The position numbers and the translations under genes are program-made. A stretch of 64,000 nt of DNA from Linnemannia elongata. Lineage: Eukaryota > Mortierellomycota > Mortierellomycetes > Mortierellales > Mortierellaceae. Position 1 is the first letter of the stretch. The number at the start of each line of letters is the position of its first letter. Shown here one piece after another: positions 10,494-21,153 of the stretch. The stretch is from contig JAXBDG010000013.1 in NCBI GenBank assembly GCA_036320915.1, positions 1,550,001 to 1,614,000 on the forward strand, written 5' to 3'. Below the pieces are notes generated by a model. The model saw only the letters and a list, made by a program, of their open reading frames with translations, was not told where the DNA came from and ran no database searches.

Positions 10494-13400
10494 TCAATTT
10501 CTTACTTCAGGCACTTGCTGTGAAAGGGCTCCAAAGGAAGCCTCGGCCATGAAACAGAGACAGTTCCGCAAGTTGGTAACAAATCCAGTATCATTATCAA
10601 CCAACTGCACCAAGTCAATCGTATGCAGCTGCTCTTTGATGGCAATGAACCGCAGATTCAGGGTCTGACAAGTCACTGGGTATAACGGGCTAACAAATGG
10701 GAAAAAAATGGGCCAATTAGCATAGAGCATATACGCATGTTATGAGCCGATGCATCATCAATTGACATAAGAAAAAGGGAGGCTACCTTAGGCGAACATT
10801 GTTCTCCAGACAGATAATATCGGCTTCAGTGGTTTCATTGTCCACATGGCGACGAAGGAGTTCAGGCTCTTCCATATAAGGGTCGATCGGCACATTCTGC
10901 AAAACTTGCTCTCCACTAGGCAGAGGGGGCAGGACCTTGGACCCTTGACTCGGGTCGCTGCCCTTGGCGCGCTTCCTGTTGGGCACTACGAGAGTGTAGC
11001 GCCGGATATGTCTTGACCGGTTAACAATGAAAATCTCCAGATTAAAAATTTTACCAACAACCACGCGATCCGTGACTATGTGAGAGTACGAGAAAATGAG
11101 GCTATGGTCAGGACAAACCTCATCAAGAACATCAACAAGCAACCACAAGGGCAAAAATACTGACCAGCAAAAGAGACAACAATGCCGTCGCCAGTGTCAT
11201 TTTCCCTGCCCTGAGTGACTCCACTGAGCGCCTGGGATACCATGTCGATTCCCAATCCAGGTGAGAGGCCGCCTTGGTTCAATGCTGGCCGACCGCTGTT
11301 GTTGTTCACAGGTCCATGCGGTGTATCATCCTCATAGCTAGCAGTCTCGCTCGTTGGGCCGTTTCCAACACGAGGCGAGTGATGAGAGGATCCCTCATGG
11401 ACAGGTGCAAGACCTTGACCAGTCTCCGACCGTCCGTGACCCCATCCTGCAGGGCCACTCCTCCTGTTGGCGCTGTTCACAGCACCACCACGCTGTGATC
11501 CTGGAGCTCCTTCAGAGATGAGCGACGAACGACGGGCTCGGGGTTCTGCTGAACCGCTGTTTCCCATGGATTGACGACTGCTTTGGTTTGGCGACGCACT
11601 TGCCGAGACACGCCGGACCAAGGATGTGCCCTTGTTCATGGCTGCCTGAGGTTGTGGGCTCGACGAAAGAGACTGATTCCTGTGATGCAGCTGGTGATGT
11701 TGGTTTTGTCCATTAGGGCCTGGGTGTGGAGGAAGCAAAGTCGACGGGTGTGACGGCTGGGGTGCATAGAGTTGTTTCTGTCCTCCATAAGCGCCTAGTG
11801 GATTATCCCGCTTGGTCATATCTGAGACATCCAAAAAGCAGTTCCAGCGCGAATGGATGACTTGCCCTTGAACACCATCCACCTCAGGAGTACCCTGAAG
11901 GATAATAGTCACCTGGCGCTGAGTATCGCGGGCCGATCCTGCCTGTGCCAAACCATCGCTAGAGTTCCGATGACGCGAACCGTAGGGGTCGTTTCCGCTA
12001 GGTTGGTTGTCGGCATTCCATTCTGGGTTGTCAAGCAGTGAGATTGAGAATAGGAAAGTGACATGATCCGAAGAGTGTAACACCATAGGAAGCTGTGCAA
12101 TGAAGAAGATATATAGGTGGCAATAAGTGATTAATACTGTGTGTAAATAATGCGCTATCCCGCATCAAAAGCATCTTGCCTCCAATTGACCTACTTTAGT
12201 GAGCTCTGCAGAATCAAGAGGTGTCACGACTGCGTTAGTAACATCAACTTCCAGCTGGGTCATCTTGAACTTTGCTCCGTGCTCCGAGTTGTTTTCGACC
12301 TCAATTGACATCATTAACGGGTTCTCCATGGGCGACACACGCGTCGTCCGCATCCGCACATTCAATGCTGAACGAACAGCGATCGTTCGTCTCACGCTCC
12401 TTCTCAGAACTGGTGCCATGGGTGGAGGCTGAACTCTGGCGCGTGGTGTATCAGGTCGGTAATGATGCTGTGGAACGACCGCCGAAACAAAATTGGGATC
12501 TGTTCAACATGATAAGAAAATGAAATGTCAGCAGAATGTCCACGATATGTCACTCATTGTGATGAGAAAATGGTGTCTGTTCCTTACCATCTGATAAGCC
12601 CTCCAACAGGTTGACCATGCTGAAGCATTCCAGATTGTACTGATCGTCCATTGGCACTGCAACAGGCACGACCTGATCCGCTGGTCGGAGAATAACGTGT
12701 GCGCTCAGCATCAACATTGTGTTTGCGCTTTTGGTCCTGACAAAGGCTATTCATAGAACGGAGTTGTCCACGAATATGAACAAGAGGGAGCAAGGTGTCA
12801 GATCTCGAGTATTTACTCGAATGCACCCTGCAGACAGCTATGACACGTCCTGTTGGTTTCGCCCATCCCTTGGAAGCACACTTACAGACTGGGACGGAGA
12901 AGGGGAAAATAGCTGTCCAGAGACCGTTGATGGGTCTTATCTCAGGCTCCTTGCCATGTTCAGTCGCGTTGTAGGTGTAGGAGGAAAGAATGGTCGAGTC
13001 CGCACGTCCTTGGTCATATCCTGAATTGCGTCCAGCAAAAGGTCCAGGTGATCCTCCTCCTGACATGCGCTTATCGACGGCACTGCTTGGGCGCGAACCA
13101 TTGGGACTTTTGTACATTGTGTTCTGGGCTGTAGGAGCAGAGGCTACTAGTGAAAGAGAGTCGACAAAGGCAGCCTCGACCTGGATTTCCAGAGTCTTGA
13201 AGAAGTCTTCCACCTGTTTCGCAGTCTCCTCGTGCTGAGTCGAAAGGTCATCTGGAAGAGAGATTTGCAGGAAGAACAATACCGTCTCATCTATTTCGTG
13301 ACAACATAAAAAAGAAGCTCGTGTCAGGGTAACTTGACTGGACCATGGGGCTGACTAAACTCATCTTCCGGGAAAGGCGAAGGGGTGCAACGTAACAAAA

Positions 13401-13548
13401 GAGAGTAAAAGGACGTGCCATAGAAGACGTGTGTTCGTGGCTTTGCCTGGATAACGGCCTTGTAGTCCTCGCTGAGGCTGTCGATGCGAGCGTTGGGGAT
13501 GCGCACCTCCCAGTGCGAGTCGTTGAAGAGAGACTCGATGGACTTCAT
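10494..13548 (-). CDS. TRS65: TRAPPII complex subunit, Trs65-like
   Basis: Likely fungal TRAPPII subunit acting with Trs120/Trs130 in Golgi traffic. Seven exons, 13548-13419, 13290-12886, 12746-12588, 12499-12195, 12092-11165, 11075-10787 and 10689-10494, close exactly to 803 aa. The first donor appears to be GC (TATG|GCACGT), giving FYDETVLFFLQI; see findings. Evidence for Trs65 is the general architecture from memory. It has an N-terminal VFYDE segment, a middle beta-rich region (VPVSFVRTKSANTML, then ALNVRMRTTRV), and a long Ser/Asn/Pro-rich insert in exon 5. The C-terminal IgD3-like part has KIFNLEIFIVNRSRHIRRY, then LRFIAIKEQLHTIDLVQLVD. No catalytic site is expected. Another trafficking or adaptor beta-sandwich protein is the main alternative. 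Divergent from ERV2. Confidence 0.65.
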
Positions 13549-13994
13549 CTGGAAGTATGGGCTCTAGTGTGGGTTGTGTCCTGTGTATTTGGAGGCTGAA
13601 TCTGAGAGTGTCCGTGGTTGTTCCCTTGTCTGTGTGAGCTTGGTGGCGCTGTCCCGTGTCAGAGTAACAAGAAGGAGGAGGGCAAATGAGGATGGGGTCG
13701 AGCGAGAGCGGAGATGATGGAAAAGAAGGAGCACAAAAAAGTGGAAGAAATAAAGAAGCGCGCAGGGCATGGTCCACAGGCACACAGAAGGAAAGCTTAT
13801 CACGGGATCAATTCGTTGCTCTTTATCGGTTTCTGCCCTTTTTTTTTTCTCTCTCTTTTTTTGACCAATTTGTTCTCATCCTGACTGCGACCTGACTTCC
13901 CTACTCTCTCACTCTCACTCTCAGTCCCTCTCACCTTTTCTTCAATCCACCAAACAGCAGACACAGACACACACAACACATACACTCTAAAGCA
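13549..13994. promoter_or_regulatory. Divergent promoter, Trs65-like / ERV2
   Basis: A 446-base spacer between two divergent starts. Purine-rich on the + strand near the Trs65-like start (13670-13770) and pyrimidine-rich toward ERV2 (13830-13930), so each gene has a pyrimidine-rich leader on its own sense strand. No specific factor site recognised. Confidence 0.45.
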
Positions 13995-15135
13995 ATGTCG
14001 TCTGCCATTCCGAGGAGAATCCGCCTGAAAAGCCCCCTCGCCATCATAGCCCTCTGCTTCATTGGCCTTGTCACAATACCCTCTCTTTTCTTTCTCACTC
14101 CCAAACCCACCTTTTCCCTGCAGGAACAACAGCAACAACAACAACAACATTCAAATCCTGTTAAAGGAGATATATATGTCGACCCGTCTCTCAGCGAAGG
14201 AGGAGTCATCATGCCCCAGCTGGGCAACGCTACCGCCAAGTATGAAACTCTTCTTTTCACACTTCAGCATCAAAGGACCAAAGTGAGCCTGAACTGATCC
14301 ACTCTTATCAACTTTGATCTTTATGAAAAAAAAAAAAAAAATAGGGCGGAGCTAGGCAGAGCAACGTGGAAGCTGCTCCACACAATGGCGTCCCGATACC
14401 CTCTCAAACCCAAGCCAGACGAACGCGCGGCCATCAAGCAGTGGATCTATCTCCTCTCACGCCTCTATCCATGTGGCGAATGGTAATTTACAACTTCTTT
14501 ATCCTCTTGTTTTGAATGTGGCATGCTATGGTTTATGTCGATATTTGTGTATGCACATTTGTTTCGTAACTTCTTTTTCTCTTTGACTCCAACGGAGGCG
14601 GTCTGTCCACATACTCTACTCTCTCTCCCCTTTGTTCGCATAAAGGAGACGCCTACATCTCCTTGTCCCTGATTCTGCTCCTCTCTACTCTTTTATTTCA
14701 TGTTTCTGTGCATATTAAACCTTAGGGACCCTCCCTTCTTCTTTGACTTGGAGCTAACTCCCGCGCCTTTCTTTTTCTCATTGACGTGAACTGCGAATCA
14801 ATCATAGTGCGGACCACTTTCAGGAAATGTTGAAGCAGCACCCACCGCAGACATCCTCCCGTGCGTCGCTGTCCAATTGGGCATGCTCTGTTCACAACAT
14901 CGTCAATATCAGATTAGGCAAACCTGAGTTTGACTGCAGCACGCTAGCCGACGTCTACAAATGCGGATGTGCAGATGAGCCCATTGCTGAAGAAGATGGT
15001 GTCAGTCCGGCTGATGCTGCAGCTGGTGGTCTTGCGGAAGGAATTGACGCTCTTGCTGCCTTGACCTTGGTTCAGCAGGATCGAGATACTATCGTGGATG
15101 CTGTTGAGAGTGAGCTGGAGGAAGCGCAACGGTGA
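13995..15135 (+). CDS. ERV2: FAD-linked sulfhydryl oxidase Erv2 (ER)
   Basis: Makes disulfides in the ER lumen, passing electrons from substrate thiols through FAD to oxygen. Three exons, 13995-14239, 14345-14482 and 14808-15135, give 236 aa. A single N-terminal hydrophobic span (about residues 14-34) predicts a signal anchor, as in Erv2 rather than mitochondrial Erv1. The redox pair C125-G-E-C128 is assembled across intron 2 (TG|T). The FAD-contact segment CSVHNIVNIRLGK (about 154-166) and the WKLLHTMA block fit the ERV/ALR fold. A second pair, C180-G-C182, matches the C-terminal shuttle CGC of yeast Erv2. The region after it is acidic and Ala-rich. The N-terminal luminal linker has a Gln run. 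Confidence 0.95.
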
Positions 15136-15337
15136 TCTCTTTTTGGCGGCATCTTGAAAAGTTGATACATCAAAGTATAAAATAAAAAGCATTTTGCCCA
15201 AATGTTAGAGAGTCTGGCATGAAGGTTAAGGGGCTGGCTTGAATCGGCAAATTGAAAACGCGTGCCTGAAGCTTGGCCACCAAAACACAAACAACACCAC
15301 TTTTCACATTCTCTTTTCTGTATTCTCTATTCACAAC

Positions 15338-16443
15338 ATGACCACCGCAGTACAGGAAGACAACACCATGGACCAGGCAATGCAACCCCAAGAACAGCAG
15401 CAGCAATCAGAACTCGCAGAAGCAACCACCAAACCGGAACGAGTTTTTGATGCGCGGCAACAAAGAATCAACGAGATTCGCCTAAAGTTCTGTGTCCGGG
15501 ATGAGTTTCCCATCACCAAAAACATGATTCATCCCGACGGCACCCTCAACCAGGAGTACGTCTCTCCACCCTCTTTCTCTTTTTTCTTTCTACATTTTGA
15601 GTTTTAGTAGGAATCGTATATGGTAGACCTTAGCGGATCATTGGAGGAGAGGGGATTATGTACAACAATGCCTAAGGAACACTTTTTTTTCTTTTTCGCT
15701 TATTTAATTAGTTACTTCCGACCACCAAAGGGTGCAAAGGCAGAGGTGGCTCGGAAATGGACCGAGAAGGAGCGTGAGCTGCTGATCAGGGGTATTGAGA
15801 AATACGGTATTGGACATTTCAGAGAGATCTCTGACGAGTTCTTACCTGCCTGGGTAAGGTTTCTTCTTTTATACCGCTCCTGTCCAATTATTGATCAACT
15901 CGAAATAATTATCCATATCTTAATCATCACTTATTCACCCCACTCACTTCACTCGTCCATCTTATCCATCAACGCCTTCAAAACTAACAACAAAACAACA
16001 ACAACAACAACAACAACAACAAATAGAGCGGAAACGACCTGCGCGTGAAATCAATCCGACTGATGGGCCGTCAGAACTTGCAGTTGTACAAGGACTGGAA
16101 GGGCAATGAACAGGATATCGCTAGAGAGTTTGAACTCAACAAGGCCATTGGACTGAAATACGGCGCTTGGAAGGGCGGCTGTCTGGTCGCCGACGACGAT
16201 GGCCTTGTCGCCAAGGCCATTGAGGAGCAATGGCCCAATACTGCAGGAAAGATTTCCGCAGTTGTCGCATCGGCTGGTGGATCAGAAGAGAATTCAGTCG
16301 TCTCTACTCCCAACGATGAAGACATTGAGATGGAGGTAAGGACGGTCATGATATTTGTAGAAGATATAGAGACTTGCAGGTGTTTTTCGCGAATCCCACT
16401 AACCCTTGTTCCCACCTTTGGTTCTTTCCAATCGTTCTAGTAA
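15338..16443 (+). CDS. SANT/Myb-domain protein, 223 aa
   Basis: Exons 15338-15555, 15712-15853 and 16027-16335 code for 223 residues. A last GT-AG intron (16336-16440) then leads to an exon that begins with the stop codon TAA (16441-16443). The N-terminus is Gln-rich. A single SANT/Myb-like unit spans exons 2-3: RKWTEKERELLIRGIEKYG, then IGHFREISDEFLPAW, then SIRLMGRQNLQLYKDW. This suggests chromatin or histone binding rather than sequence-specific DNA binding, since one repeat is rarely enough. After it comes a conserved-looking AIGLKYGAWKGGCLVADDDG block of unknown role and an acidic tail. I do not recognise a named orthologue. Convergent with GET3, about 150 bases apart. Confidence 0.8.
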
Positions 16444-16593
16444 ACCTTGGCGTATCTACCAAGAAACAGGAAACGGCACTAAACTTGTATTTTTATCAGC
16501 AAAATAAACCCAACACTGAACAAGATGGATCGTGTGGGAAACATGTTTATTTTAGTGGGTGGTTCTCTTCTCCAAACAAGACAAAACAAGACT

Positions 16594-18249
16594 CTATTGA
16601 TCGGCCTTGGTGTCCTCGATACCCTCAGCCTTCTTCTCGTCGACATAGGAGCTGTTGACCAACATCTCCGAGAAGGGCACCAACTTGTCAACACCACGGA
16701 TCTCGTTCGTCAACAGGGGTAACCTGGTAATATGGAAATCGTCGTAAAGATCATAGATCTGGTCGAGATACTTCTTCTGCATCGCATGACGGACCCGGCA
16801 CTGCTCACAGTTGGAATCTTTCTTGGGGAACAACAACTGGTTGACGACAATGTTGTGGGTATCGATGTGGTACGAGGTCAGCTCCTGGATCATACGCTCA
16901 GTCTCGTACAGCGACAAGAACTCGGAGATGCAGACACAGACAAAGGTGGTCTTGTCAGCGTCTTTGAACTGGTTGTTGACCTCTGTGATGACCTCACGCA
17001 TGCCCTCCAGCTTGCCGAACATGTCCTCGGGGTTTCCCTGCATGCCCATCATACCCGACATCTGCTGCATCATGGGGCCAAACCGTCCGCTGAGCTGCGA
17101 GACCTTGGCCAGGGCTTTTTCCAGGACGCTGGGGAAGGAGAGGAAGCGAAGGGTGTGTCCTGTAGGGGCAGTATCGAAAATAATCACAGAGTATTCCATT
17201 GACTTGACCTGCCTATTGGAAAAAGAAAAAGATGAGATGTCCCCAAAGCAATGTGAAAATATCACATGAATGCATGGATTCGTTAGATTTTTATACCAGG
17301 TGTCAGAATGAATGACAGAACACACAACAGATATGAACCGCGTTTATCCAACGACACACGTACTTCATGACTTCGGCAAAGCCCATGGCCTCGTCAACAC
17401 CGGGAATAGCAAAGGCAAGATCCTGCATCATTGACGAAATACCGCTTCCTTGATCGTCCGCTACATTACGTTAAGAAAAGGGCCAAAAAGTACGTCGGCG
17501 TTAATGACTACTGCTTTCCTTGTGTACGTCCCTCTCATAGATATCCATGAATGCCGAACACAGTGACCACTCCTTTCAGCAAGTCTTACAGTTGTCAATC
17601 ATCTCCTGGATCGAAGAGTTGGGGTCAATTTCCTATTTGTTCAACAATCAACACATGACGAGATATAGTTAGACGCTGTCCACACCTGATTCGTTTATGT
17701 TACAGAATAAGACCAGGTCCTCAGGAACAAACCGATGCCTATTGCATACCATAGCAGAGAGGTTGGTGAATCCATTGACGAGGGTAGCATCCTTGCTGAA
17801 CTTTTGTCCAAAGGCATCAGACAAGTTGTGGGCGGGATCCGTGGAGATCAAGAGGACACTTGGGCGGACCTTGGCCAGCTGGATAGCAAGAGAGCAAGAA
17901 GTGGTCGTCTTTCCTATTTCCGTGCCAGAAACGATGAAAGGGGGTTCGGATGAGTAACGAGTGATTTATCGTGGTCATGTCTTTTCTGTCCTGAGGATTT
18001 GTGGGTTGTCATGACCTGTCGAGAGTTGAGAGCCATCCGGGCCCAAGCTGAGAGTGAGAAAGGGGGAGGAGATGCTCTCATGGGAGAAGAATGTTTCGCC
18101 ATCTGTCTGTCCGTGTCGTTCGTGTCCAGTTGTGCAGTAAACTTACCGACACCTCCCTTTCCTCCGACAAAGATCCACTGGAGCGAGGTCTGGTCGATGA
18201 CGTTCTGGAGGGTGGGGTCAAGGGGCTCGAGATCTTCAATGTCGGACAT
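16594..18249 (-). CDS. GET3: ATPase GET3 (tail-anchored protein targeting)
   Basis: Cytosolic ATPase that carries tail-anchored proteins to the Get1/Get2 receptor at the ER. Five exons, 18249-18147, 17913-17750, 17632-17590, 17460-17364 and 17212-16594, give 341 aa, the family length. The deviant Walker A GKGGVGKT (residues 30-37) is built across intron 1. Switch [15 protein letters not shown] and switch [13 protein letters not shown] are intact. The zinc-binding dimer motif CEQC is present in [17 protein letters not shown] Met-rich segment ([13 protein letters not shown]) fits the hydrophobic client groove. Exon 3 is only 43 nt. The start gives the usual short acidic N-terminus. Confidence 0.97.
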
Positions 18250-18402
18250 GGTTGTCAGTGTATAGTGTTGGTGTTTGGTGAAAGAGAGTAAAGAAGTGAG
18301 ATGACACTTGTGGAGAGTCCTTAGTTTGTAGAAGTCGATGGAAGTGGAACGACAGCGAAGGTTTGGGTTGGGTGGCTTGGCGCAGCTGCTGCATGCCTGG
18401 TC

Positions 18403-18418
18403 TCACCTGCACAGGTGA
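18403..18418. promoter_or_regulatory. 16-nt palindrome upstream of GET3
   Basis: TCACCTGCACAGGTGA is a perfect inverted repeat (7-bp arms, 2-nt centre) made of two E-box-like CACCTG/CAGGTG halves. It lies about 155 bases upstream of the GET3 start codon. A role as a dimeric factor site is inferred. Confidence 0.5.
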
Positions 18419-18796
18419 ATATCCTAATCCTCTGGTTTTTTCGATAGGCTCGCCTTGTCACACGCGTCAAAACGCGGTTTGTTACCCCTCTTCTCTCCGC
18501 CGTGCAGAGTAAAAATATGACGAGTTCTTTTCTAGGAAACCTAGGGAAAGGAAAAAAGAAGTGGCCCGCTATCGAACGCCAAACCAACCTAGACCTCCAG
18601 AGTCGTCTCTCTCTCTTCATTGCATTCTCCCTCTATTTGGACACGATAGCCTCGGCTACGTTTTCGTATATGTATGTCCTTCTTCTCTCTCCTGCCACCA
18701 CTTTGACAAAACCGAGGTAAGCCGAGGCTCATAGACTTTGCCCGAATGCCAGACCTTGCGCATATCTGTTATCGTTGTCGATGTCGCCGTTTATTG

Positions 18797-18818
18797 CTCC
18801 GGCAGCATCCTGCCGGAG
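18797..18818. repeat. Perfect 9-bp hairpin
   Basis: CTCCGGCAG, a 4-base loop CATC, then CTGCCGGAG. GC-rich and stable as DNA or RNA. It sits in intergenic DNA with no adjacent start codon. Confidence 0.6.
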
Positions 18819-20014
18819 AAGTGTCCGCGATACAAACAAAAAAGCCAAGTGTCCACCCCGCATGCAACTGTTCCCCTCCGTCAGATCTAATATTCTTCAG
18901 AATCCGATGGAGAAAAAATGCAACGTTCCTGTCAATCTGGAAGATTTGGGGCGCGGCTACTCCCTTTTCTCTTTCGCTCTCTCCCCTTCCTTGTCTTTTT
19001 TTTTTTTCTTTCGGTTTCTCTCGCACTTTCCTGAATGCCTTTATTAATTTGCGATCAGGCCTCAACCCCGCATGGCATATATGTTATTTTTCTCCCCCTC
19101 CTCCCTTCTTTCCTTCCTTCAACGAACAAGAAGACCTCCTCGCGGCAACGCTGTTAGAATTGAATACTGAGGAGTTAATTTATGTTGGCTAGTTATTTGT
19201 TTTAGACTCAATGTGCCACATTGAGCTCATTCTTTGCAAATAGGAGAATAAACTGGTTCCGGCAGGTCGTGTTATGTGATGCTTTTCTCTTCTACTTCCC
19301 CTAAGCACAGTAGTTCATAGACAGACCAAACTAGGCTAGTGTCATGAAAGATGGAGAGATAGTAATAAAACTGCGCATAGTCATAGCAAAAGAGCAAGGA
19401 GGGGGTTCGAGACACGATACGGGGGCGAGAAAAACACGAAGGGGCGATTTGGAAAGCAGCTTGAATGTGTACCGAAAAAAGCATGGAAGGTAACGCGAGA
19501 AAAAATGCAGGCAGGGCCCGGGCCGCTCCCACACTAGTTCATGACACATAGCAATATTAAAATTGTGTAAAAAAAATGCACGGGAGGCCAAGAGAGTAAA
19601 ACAGGAGGTAGGTGAGGAATCAAGTCGCACAAGCATAGAAGTGGTTGTTTATTGCCAACTCTTTTTTTTTTTTTTTTATTTTTTTCGTCTTCAAAAATGA
19701 GGAGGCGAGGAGTAAGGCGTAGATGTAGGAAAGACAAGGGAGAGAAGGGAAGGTTAGAAGGATAAATGGAGCAGTAACAAGGTGAGGTAAAGGAACACGG
19801 CAAGAGAGCCGAGCAGAATTACTTAGTAAAGGATAGTAACAATGACAGCAATAAAGACGTGGAGGAGAGAGTAAGCGAAAAAAATGAGTTGAGGGGACAG
19901 AGGGGAAGAAAAGGGGGTCGAGCGAGAGGGCTATTCCTAGAATCAGCAGTGGTGTCGCCCTTCTAGACGCGAATGCAATACAGACGAAGAAAAACTTTTT
20001 TTTTTTGCGTTGCG

Positions 20015-20038
20015 AGGGTGAGGGGTGAGGGGTGAGGG
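20015..20038 (+). repeat. G-quadruplex-type GTGAGGG repeat
   Basis: Four runs of 3-4 G separated by 3-base TGA or TGA-like spacers (GGGTGAGGGGTGAGGGG and one more unit). It fits the G-quadruplex consensus on the + strand and lies inside a long purine-rich block. Confidence 0.6.
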
Positions 20039-20937
20039 GTGGAGAGAAGGAGGTAAACGAACGAAACAAGTGGATTGCGAGCCGCGCGAGAGATAGAAAG
20101 AGAAGGAGAGAAGGAATGAAAGATGAAAGAGAGCAAGTGGGACGAACAAGTGAGCGCAAGAGAAGGAGAAAGAAAAGGGAGTCGAAGAACCGGGTGATCC
20201 AAGCGAGAGAGCGTGTTTAGGTGAGGATTTCACCTGGTCACAGAGCAAGAGAAAAAAAGGGGAGTTGCTGGAGAAGGTCAATTTGGAAATTGAAGTAGGG
20301 AGACAGAAAAGACAGGCAAAGATCGAGGGAGAGGAGAAAAGGGATAGAACGGACAAAAAGAGGGGAGTGTCAACGAAAAAGATAGACACAGGAGACATAG
20401 AATGGTGACAGCCGTCGGACAAACCTCCGCACAAACTAAAACGCGACAAACAAAAACAGGTTGGCAATGCAGAATTAAAAAAAAAATAGAAAAAAAGTAG
20501 TCGGCCCAATGAATGTGTGCAAAGTCCATGGTTACCCTGTACATGCGGACATACTAAGTGCCTGCCGGTTTAGCAAATTCATAGAAAAATCGCTTAGAAC
20601 GATGAGATGTTTCTTTTGGTGCTTGCTAGTTTCCTGCTCTTTCAATTGCGCCGTTTTCCGTCATAGGTGAATGGTTCGAATCAGTGTGCTGCAACGATGA
20701 TATTACGCTCAATTCTAGCAAAGCTATTGAACCCAACGAAACAAAAAGGCTGATACTTGCAATGCAATCAAGGTGTGAAGTTGACAAGCAGATAACTATC
20801 GTTTATCTCGACAGATCTTCAACAGCAACCGTCATCTGATTGAATAAAAACATATGAGCGCCGTTAACTCTTTCTCTCAGCCAGCGTTGTTTTGTTATGC
20901 CTTTTTTTTCTTTTGATTGCTCTTCGAGCAATTACTT

Positions 20938-21153
20938 TTATCCTGACTCTTTCTTGTTCTCCCAATTAATCTCTGCCGGCTTTTCTTCAACCTTGATTCC
21001 TTCTCCGTGAAAGTGCAGCGGTCGTGTTAGTTGCATCAAACGCGAAGGAACGATTGCACACAATGTGAGTATTGTCATGAATAAAATGATACGTTTATGA
21101 GCGAGAGCGTTAAAATGGGTACTAAAAGGACATCTGCTTTCAAGCAATACCAT
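20938..21153 (-). CDS. Possible small membrane protein, 71 aa
   Basis: Single-exon minus-strand frame from an ATG at 21153 to a TAA. One hydrophobic stretch (KRIILFMTILTLCAIVPSRL, about residues 21-40) is followed by a polar tail with HFHGEGIKVEEKPAEI and a Lys/Glu-rich end. This is the look of small single-span organelle proteins such as respiratory assembly factors, but I cannot name a family. The surrounding DNA is AT-rich with no other gene. It could also be the last exon of a larger gene, since an acceptor-like TTTTAG precedes the THFNALAH part. Confidence 0.38.
   Translation of the reverse strand: MVLLESRCPFSTHFNALAHKRIILFMTILTLCAIVPSRLMQLTRPLHFHGEGIKVEEKPAEINWENKKESG

Larger units (their letters stand above)
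18250..20937. other. Gene-poor region with hairpins and purine tract
   Basis: No protein gene is supported. Features seen are the palindrome 18403-18418, inverted repeats at 18648-18728 and 18797-18818, and T-runs (about 19663-19684). A long purine-rich block on the + strand spans about 19690-20350, and a G-repeat lies at 20015-20038. By analogy with other loci here the purine block could be the leader of a minus-strand transcript running left from about 19680, but no convincing ORF was found for it. Confidence 0.5.

Noticed and set aside
20666..20676. GGTTCGAATCA, resembling a tRNA B-box
   Set aside because: No A-box or foldable cloverleaf upstream; acceptor stems do not pair.
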